A stretch of DNA of 39,230 nt from an uncultured Planctomycetota bacterium (GTDB lineage: Bacteria; Planctomycetota; UBA11346), in contig CAIUVD010000079.1 in assembly GCA_903902515.1 (NCBI GenBank), forward strand, positions 1-39,230, written 5' to 3'. The notes beneath the pieces were generated by a model. It worked only from the letters and a program-made list of their open reading frames with translations. It was not told where the DNA came from and did no database searches. Position 1 is the stretch's first letter. Each line of letters begins with the position of its first letter. Below are positions 19,901 through 28,900 of the stretch, piece by piece. Position numbers and translations under genes: made by a program.

Positions 19901-22900
19901 CATTCGTGATGGACGAGGTGAGGCAGGGAGTCCCGGAGAGGGCGGTGGGGGTGTTTATGTAAATGGCGGGTCAGGCTTCACTCTGGCCAACTGTGTCATC
20001 GCCAACAACCAGACGGCGTTCGTAGGAGGGGGTCTGTTGGTGGCTTATTCACGGGACGTCTCCGTGGTCAATTGTCTCTTTGCTGGAAACTCCGAGATTT
20101 CTCCGGGATGTTACGGCGGGGCCTACATGTCATGGAAATCTAGCGCCATTTTCACGAATTGTTCCTTCGTCAAGAACGCAGCAACGAATGGCGGCGCGGC
20201 GATGGTTTTCAATGCAGAGGATAACGTGAATCCGTCGACAACGACTTTCCGAAATTGCCTGCTGTGGGGAAATACCAGCTACCAAATCAACAACTATGAG
20301 TCCACCTGCACCGTATCCATAGCGAATTCGATTGTGCAGGGAGGTCTCGGCTCCCAGGTTTCCGATGGCCCGATCGTTGATGCTGGGGGTCTTTCTTCAG
20401 CGGATCCCCTATTGACGAACAGCGCCAATCTGATTGGCCCGGATGGCGTATGGCTGTCAGACGATGACGGGGCCATGCCAGGCTTTGGTGGGCCGGCGGT
20501 GAATCTTTCCAATCTGAGCAACGTTCCCACCCTGGACCTGCTCGGCCGTTCCCGTCCCCAGATGGGCCTCCCTGACATGGGTGCCTACGAAGTCCCGAAC
20601 ACGGTGACGATCGTAGCAACAGATGGCAGCGCCGCGGAAGCTGGTCTTGATTCCGGCGTTGTCACGATCACCCGGAGTGGACCAACCACGGTCCCCCAGA
20701 CGGTGGCGCTGTCGGTGTCTGGCAGCAGCACGGCCTCGGTGTCGGATTACACGATCCCTGCCACGGTAACGATCCCTGTGGGAGCGGCTTCCGTGACGGC
20801 GGCCATCACTCCGATCGATGATCTCATCCGCGAAGACGCGGAGACCGTGGTGGTTCAGCTTGCCAATGGGAGTTCGGCCACGGTCACCATCACCAGCGAC
20901 GATGCGTTGGGCATCGTCGTCAGCACGACGGCCATGACGGTCAGTGAATCGGCTTCGACTACTGGAACTTTTTCGGTCCGTCTTACCTCCCAACCCACGG
21001 CTCCGGTGACGATCAGTCTGGCCAGCGGAAATGCTTCAGAATACACGATTAATCCTGCATCATTGACCTTTCAGGCGGATAGCACGGCGATCCTGGCCCA
21101 GACTGTCACGGTCACCTGTCTCAATGACGACCTCGATGATGGCAACCAAGTCAGCAACCTGACGTTCTCGGTAGCCAGCAGCGATGGTGGATACACCGGT
21201 CGCTCCGTCACGCCGATTTCCGTGACGACGCTGGATGATGATGCACGGGCTTTAACCCTTTCGAAAACCGCCCTGGTGGCGGTCGAGGGTGGGGCCACGG
21301 ATTCATTTACGGTTGCCCTGGCTACCCAGCCATTCTCCCTAGGCGCCGGTTCAACAGTCACGGTCACCGTGTCGAGTTCGCCGACCAGCCAAATCACCGT
21401 GGCCGGGGGGGCGAGCACCGTGCTGACCTTCACCCCGGCCAATTGGAACAGCCCCCAGACCGTCACCGTTGCGGCCGTGAATGATGATGTCGACGAGGCC
21501 AGTCCCGCCGCCATTACCGTCAATCTGTCGGCGAGTGGTGGTGATTATGGTGCGGTCTCCCGCACCGCCTCCGCGAATGTGACCGACGACGATGCCACGC
21601 CGACCTTGGCGATTGGCGCCGTCAGCGTCTCCGAGGCCGCAGGAACAGGGACGGTCTCCGTGACCATGTCTGGCAAAAGCGCCGGCACGGTGACGGTCCC
21701 CTACGCCACCGTGGCGAACACGGCCACCAATGGCTCCACGACTTTGACGGCCCCGGTCACGATCAGTGACGTCATCATTCCGGTGGGCAGTTCCACGGGG
21801 ATCACCCCCGGAATGGTGATCCTCATGGAGGCCGAGTCCTGTCTGGTGACGGCGGTGACCGGGAACAACCTGACGGTCACCCGTGGCACCCACGCGACCG
21901 CCGCTGCGGCCCATGCGCAAGGAGTGACCGTCCGCTTCGGGGATTATGCCACGACCACGGGTTCCCTCACGTGGACGACCGGCCAGACCGGAGCCAAGAC
22001 GTTTACGGTGAGCATCGCCAATGATACGCTCAATGAGAGTGATGAATCAGTGACCGTCGGTTTCAGTGGAGCGAGCACCAGCGGGGGCCATCCCGCGCCC
22101 AGCCCGACGGCAGCGAATGCCACATTGACCATTACGAATGACGACGCCCTTCCGAATGTGCAATTCACGACCCTGGGAGGCGCTGCCCTGACGGCGCAAT
22201 CCGTGGCAGAGGGCGATAGTGGGTCAACGTCATTGACCCTCTACGCCACCCTTTCGGCGGTGTCCGGTCGTGCGGTCAGCATTCCCTTCACCGTCTCGGG
22301 GACGGCCTCGGCGGGGGGGGACTTCACGGTCACGGCCTCGCCAATCACCATCGCCCCCGGAACGACCCAGGCGGCGATCCTCTTGACGGTCCTTGGTGAT
22401 GTCATCGACGAGGTGGATGAAACCGTGGTCTTCACCATGGGGACACCGACCAATGCCACGGCCAGTGGTGCCACCTCCTTTACGGCCACCCTTACCGACA
22501 ATGATGCTTCGCCAACCGTTCAGATCGCGGCGGGTTCCTCCACCATAGCGGAAAATGGCACGACGACCCTGACGGTTACCAAAAGCCATGCTTCTGAGCA
22601 GCCGGTGACGGTCCAGATCCTGGTTTCCGGGACCGCCACCCAGGGCGTAGACTTCAACGTGTCGGCCACCAGCGTCAGCATCGCGGCAGGAGCCTCCACC
22701 GGAACCCTGACGCTGACCGGCCTCGGCGATGCCCTGGACGAAGACGACTTGGAAACCGTGATTCTTAGCCTGAGTTCACCCACCAATGCCACCCTCGGGG
22801 TCACCACGGTGGCAACGGTGTCCTTGACGGATGATGATGTGAAGCCGGATGTCAGCTTGGAAGTCAGCAAGGCGGTCGGGGAATCCGTGGGCAGCACCAC

Positions 22901-25900
22901 GATTACGGCAACTATTTCTGCGATCTCTGGCCGTCAGGTGACCGTTCCGGTGGTCGTCATTGGTGGGACCGCCACGGGTTCCGGGACGGACTACAGTTTG
23001 TCGACCACGACCCTCACCATCCCTGCGGGGAGCCTGACGGCGGCGGTCACGGTCGCCATCACCAATGATGATCTGGATGAATCCAACGAAACGGTGATGG
23101 TGGCCATCGGCAGCGGTGGAAATGGGGCAGCTGTACCGACCAATGCCCTTCGCACGGGTGCGGACCATACCCTCACGATCACGGATGATGACGTGACGCC
23201 GAGTCTGGCGGTTGGTTCCGCCTCGGTGACCGAACCGGCTTCAACGACGACGGTGTCCATTCCGGTGACCCTCACGGGCAAGAGCGCCTCGGTGATTCAG
23301 GTCAATTACAGCACGAGTAACGGATCCGCGACCGCCGGGGCGGATTATACTGCCGCATCGGGAACCTTGACCTGGTCTGCGGGGACCACAGGAACCAAAA
23401 ACGTCCTGGTGACCGTGAGTGGTGATACTTCCACTGAGGGCACTGAAACCATCCTTCTGACCATCAGCGCGGCCACCAACGCGTTGATCGGTACGTCCGT
23501 TGGCACCGCGACGATCCTCGATGATGACGTACCGGGTCTGAATCTGAGTTCCTTTGCCGTCGCCGCCACGGAAGGCGATGGCACCGGAACCACCATAGCG
23601 GTCCGTCTCAATACTACCCCGGTGGCAGTGCCGGATATTACCGTGACCGCGGATGCGGATACGGAAGTCAGTTTGACGGGGAACAGCAACGACTGGTCAT
23701 CCCTGGTCACCTATACGCCGTCGGGAATTAGCCCTAGGACGGTGCATATCCGGGCCAAGGACGACACCATCTATGAGGGTGGCCATACGGGGACGGTTAC
23801 GATTAGCACCCCCAACCCGTTCGGCGCGGATACCAATTACCAAAATCTCTCGGCCCAAGTAATCGTGACCGTCACCGATGATGAGGCGGTGCCACAGGTG
23901 GCCTTCACGTCTTCAACGGCTTCGGTCACCGAAGCGGGAACGGTATCCCTGACCCTGCAGATGGACCGCTCCAGCGAAGTGGCCACCACGGTGTCCTATG
24001 CCACCGTTGGGGGAACCGCCGTCGCCGGCAGCGATTTTACGGCAGCCACGGGTACCGTCGTGATCCCTGCCGGATCCACCTCGGGCACGCTTAGCGTGAC
24101 GACCCTTGGCGATGTCCTCGATGAAGACAATGAGAGTTTAACCGTCGCCCTTTCCAGCCCGTTCAATAGCACCCTGGGAGCCATCGCGTCCGCGACGGTG
24201 ACCATCACGGACGATGACGCCCTTCCTTCGATGGCCTTTGCAGCGACCACGGCCACGGTGGCGGAATCCGTTGGGACCGTGACCGCCACGGTCCAACTCG
24301 CGGCGGCCAGCGGTCGTTCGGTGAGCATCGCCTATAGCGTCTCGGGAACCACGACGAGTGGCCTCGATCATCTGCTCTCTGCCGGAACGGTGACCCTGTC
24401 TGCAGGTACGACCACGGCCACCATAACCCTGCCCGTGGTTGATGACGGAGTGGTGGAAGCGAATGAGACGGTCGTGCTGACATTGAATACTCCGGTCAAT
24501 GCCACGATCAGCTCGGCGACGACGACGATCACGATTACTGATAATGATACGGGCGGGATCGTCCTTTCAGGAACCAGCGGCTTGGCCGTGACGGAAGGCG
24601 GCGCTACGGCGACCTACGGCGTGGCTCTGACGGCAGCGCCGTCATCTGCCGTCACGGTCACGCTGACGCCAGGGGCCCAGGTGACGGTCGACACGGATGC
24701 CGCGACGGCGGGATCTCAGACCACGCTGACGTTCAGCAATCTCAACTGGGCCCAGCCCCAGGCGGTCACCATCACGGCGGTCGACGACCTTTTGGATGAA
24801 ACGTCACCAATGGCGGTGACCATTACTCATGCCGTGACGGCGGGACCGGGTACCTACCCCTCCGCAGCCAGCGTCCCGACGTCGGTGAATGTCATCGACA
24901 ATGATGTTCCTGGGGTGGTGGTCACGGCTTCAGCGGTCCTCGCGACCGCGGAAACGGATGTTTCCCCATCCTCCAGTGGTGTGACGGCGGCCATCCAGCT
25001 CACGAGCTTGCCCTCGTCCAATGTCACGATCCCGGTCTCCCTGGTGTCTGGAGGGGCCTATGCCAGTACTGAGGAAGTGCTGATTTCGGCCCAGGGATTT
25101 TCGGGAACCGTCACTTCGTTGGTCTTCACCACGAGCGGCGGTGCTCCCCTGACCCTGACCTCGGGGGTCTTGAGCGGTGGTTATGATGTACCGCATGTGC
25201 TGACCTTCACGGGGGTGGATGATCTGATCGATGATGGCGACCGAACGGTGGCCCTGACCTTCGGCACGATCTCCTCCAGCGATGCCATTTATGCCAATCC
25301 CACCCTCGTGCCGGTTCCAACACCGATCACCATCACCAATCGGGACAATGATACGGCCGCCTTGGTGGTCACGCCCCTTAATGGTCTTACCACTACCGAG
25401 GCTGGGGGGGTCGCGCTGTTCACGGCGCGGCTGCAGGCCAAACCCCAGTCGGATGTCACCGTCACGGTCATCTCAACTCAGGAGGGGGAAGGGACCGTCG
25501 ACCAGCCCACCCTGACGTTTACTCCGACCAATTACGCCATTCCGCAGATTGTCTTGGTCACGGGCCAGAATGATGATGTCTCAGACGATAACCGCGCCTA
25601 TCAGGTCGTGGTCGGCGGATCGGTTACCATCACCAACGGTACCGACACGGCCTATGCCGGAATCTCCAACCGTACCGTCTCTTTGACCAACCTGGACAAC
25701 GATACGGAAGGGGTGGTGCTCTCCATGACCAACCTCCCGCTCGACGAGGCGTCCGGCTCGGCCACTCATAGTGCCGTGTATACCATCCGACTTGCCAGTC
25801 GTCCGACGGGTATGGTCACCGTATCGATCAACGCGGGTTCCGAAGCCACCGTCGATCGCTCTTCCGTGTCCTTTGATGGGACCACGTGGTCAGACCCCCA

Positions 25901-28900
25901 AACCATCACCGTCACCGCGATCGATGATCTGGTCGCCGAGGCCAATCCCCACGCCGGTCTCATCACCCACACGGTGACCTCGTCGGATGCCCAGGATGCC
26001 TATGCCGGTCTGACGGTGGGCTCGGTCAGCCTCAGCATCACCGACAACGATACGGCCAACATCCTGGTCCTGGATGCTGATGGGGTCGCTCCGATTGGCA
26101 CCCTCACCACGACCGAAAATGGTGAGTCCGCCCTCTTTTCGATGGTCCTTGGTAGCAAACCGACCGCTAACGTGGTGATTGTCCTCAGCAGTGAAGATCC
26201 AACGGAAGGTACGGTGACCCCATCCTCGGTGGCCTTCGGGACCAGCGATTGGAACCTGCCTAAGGTGGTGACGGTCACTGGGGTGGACGATCGTCGTTAT
26301 GATGGCGATGTCTCATGGCAGGTGGTGACGGCCGAGGCGCTTTCGAGCGATCAGGCCTACAATAACTTTAATCCTGCGAATGTCACGGTGGTGACGCAGG
26401 ATGACGACGCGCCAAATCTGGTGACCAACATCCTCAGCCAATTGGTTACCAGTGAGGCCGGTGGAACGGCGGTGTTCCAGGTGGCCTTGGCAACGCAACC
26501 GGCCCCGGGAAAAACGGTCACCGTCCATGCGTCCAGCGGAAATTCTCAGGAGATCCTGGCCTCTTCGGATCTGATTTTCACGCCTGCGGATTGGAACATC
26601 TACCAGAACATAACCCTTACGGGCATCGATGATGACCGTAAGGATGGGGCCACGACCCTGACTATCGCACTTTCTGTCCTGACGGCGTCCGGACAACGGG
26701 ACCCGGATTACGATGCCCAGACGGCCACCGTGACCGCCACCAATCAAGATGATGACGTGCCCGCCATCATGGTCAGTCGGAGCAGTGGCCTGGTGACCAC
26801 CGAATCCGGGACCCTTGATGAATTTACAGTGATGTTGTCCTGTCAGCCGGCGGCAGACGTCGCCATCCCGCTGACGTCTTCGGTGCCCTCCGAGGGCCGT
26901 GTCTCCCACGAGGGTCTGGTCTTCACCGCGACCAAGGATCAGCCCCTGAGTGTGACGGGGCGTACGGCCACGGCGGGGTGGAACGTCCCCGTCACGATCA
27001 CCGTTGAGGGTCAAGACGATCAGGTCGTCGATGGTACCCGATCCTATCAGGTGGTCCTCGGGACGGCCACAACCACCGACCCGGATTTCCTCCTGAACGG
27101 GCCCGATGTGACCGTCAGCAATCGGGATAATGAAGTGCCGTTGAACGTCACCCCAACGACCCTCCGCCTAGTCGAGGGTTCTGACCCCGGGGTCATGACG
27201 CTGGTCCTGAATGGTCAGCCGGCCAACGGCACGACGGTCACGGTGCCGATCAGTCTTTCGGTGGGAACCCAGGCGACGCTCTCGGCCCCCAGCATCACGT
27301 TTACTCCGGCCAACTGGAATCAGGCCCAGACGATCCTCGTCACCCCGGCGGCGGACGGGATCGCCGACGGGGATGCGGCAATCAGTGTGATCCTTGGAAT
27401 CGCATCCAGCAGTGATCCGGTCTTCGATACCTATGATGCTCCCGATCTGCCCCTGACGGTGGTCGATCAGGATGTGGTGGAGGTCCGTGTTGGGACGGCC
27501 ACGGGTCTGATCACTGGAGAGACGGGATCGACGGCGGTCACCGGTATCCGGCTCGGCAGCAAGCCCACTGCCGAGGTGGTCCTTACGGTGACGGGTGGCG
27601 GCACTGAAGTCTCCAGGAGCCCGGGCACCATGACCTTCTCCATCTCGAATTGGGATCAGGAGCAGTCCCTGACCTTCACGGGCCTTGATGACCTGTTGGA
27701 GGACGGGGATCAGGCGGTCCCCATGCAGATCGCGGTCGCAAGTGGGGACGTCCAGTACAACAACCTCGCTGTCCCGCCGATTTCCGTGGTCAACATCGAT
27801 GATGACCATGTTGGTATCCTGGCCTTGCCCACGGCGGGCAGCACCCAGGTGGCCGAGGGTGGGTCGGCCGATGATCTGGCCGTGCGCCTGACCAGCCAAC
27901 CCGTGGGCTCCGTCACGGTGACCCTGGTTGCTGGTGCCCAGCTAGTCGTTACTCCAGCGGTGCTGACCTTCACTCCCGAGAATTGGCAGGTCATTCAATC
28001 CGTCCTTGTACGAGCGGTCGACGACGCGGTGGTCGAGGGAGTTCATGTCGGCAGCATTGCCATCAGCGCTGCAGGTGGGGGCTACGATGGGGTGGTCGGT
28101 ACCGGGATTGGCGTGGCTATCACCGATAATGATCGTGTCGGCATCCAGGTGTCTCCGATCACCGGCATCGTCACCACTGAGGGTGGTGGCACCGGGGCCT
28201 TCACCGTCAGTCTCAAGAGCCAGCCTTCAGCGTCGGTTACCATGGGAATTTCCAGTGGGAATCCGGGGGAGGTCACCTGTTCCCTGACGGCCATCACCTT
28301 CACCCCTCAGGACTACGCGGTACCCCAGACGGTCACCCTCACCGGGGTTGACGACGATCTAGATGACGGCGATGCGACGATGTCTATCGTGCTGGCGCCG
28401 GCCACATCGGCAGATGCCAATTATCAGGGTCTGGATCCGGCGGATGTCACGGTCATCAACCATGACGATGACCAGGTTGGCATCGTCATGTCCCCGACGT
28501 CAGGTCTGTTGACCACGGAAGCGGGCGGCACGAGTACAATTCAAGTCCGCCTGGCCAGTCGCCCCACGGCGACCGTTACCCTGGCCGTCGCCAGTTCGAA
28601 TCCCGGGGAAGCGACGGCCTCGCCGGCAAGCATGACCTTCACCACCGGTGATTGGAATGTGGCACAGGCAATCACGGTCATGGGCCAGGAGGATGATCTT
28701 CAGGATGGGGACGCGGCATTTCAGGTCACCGTCACGGCCGCCAGTGGCGATATCGGCTATGCCGGCCGCACGGCCGTGGCCAGCGGCCTCAATCAGGATG
28801 CGGATACTCCAGGCCTGCTCATCAGCCTGCTCGATGGTCCGCTGATTCTCATGGAGGGGGATACGGCGCCATTACGGATCCAGATGGCCTTAAGGACCGT

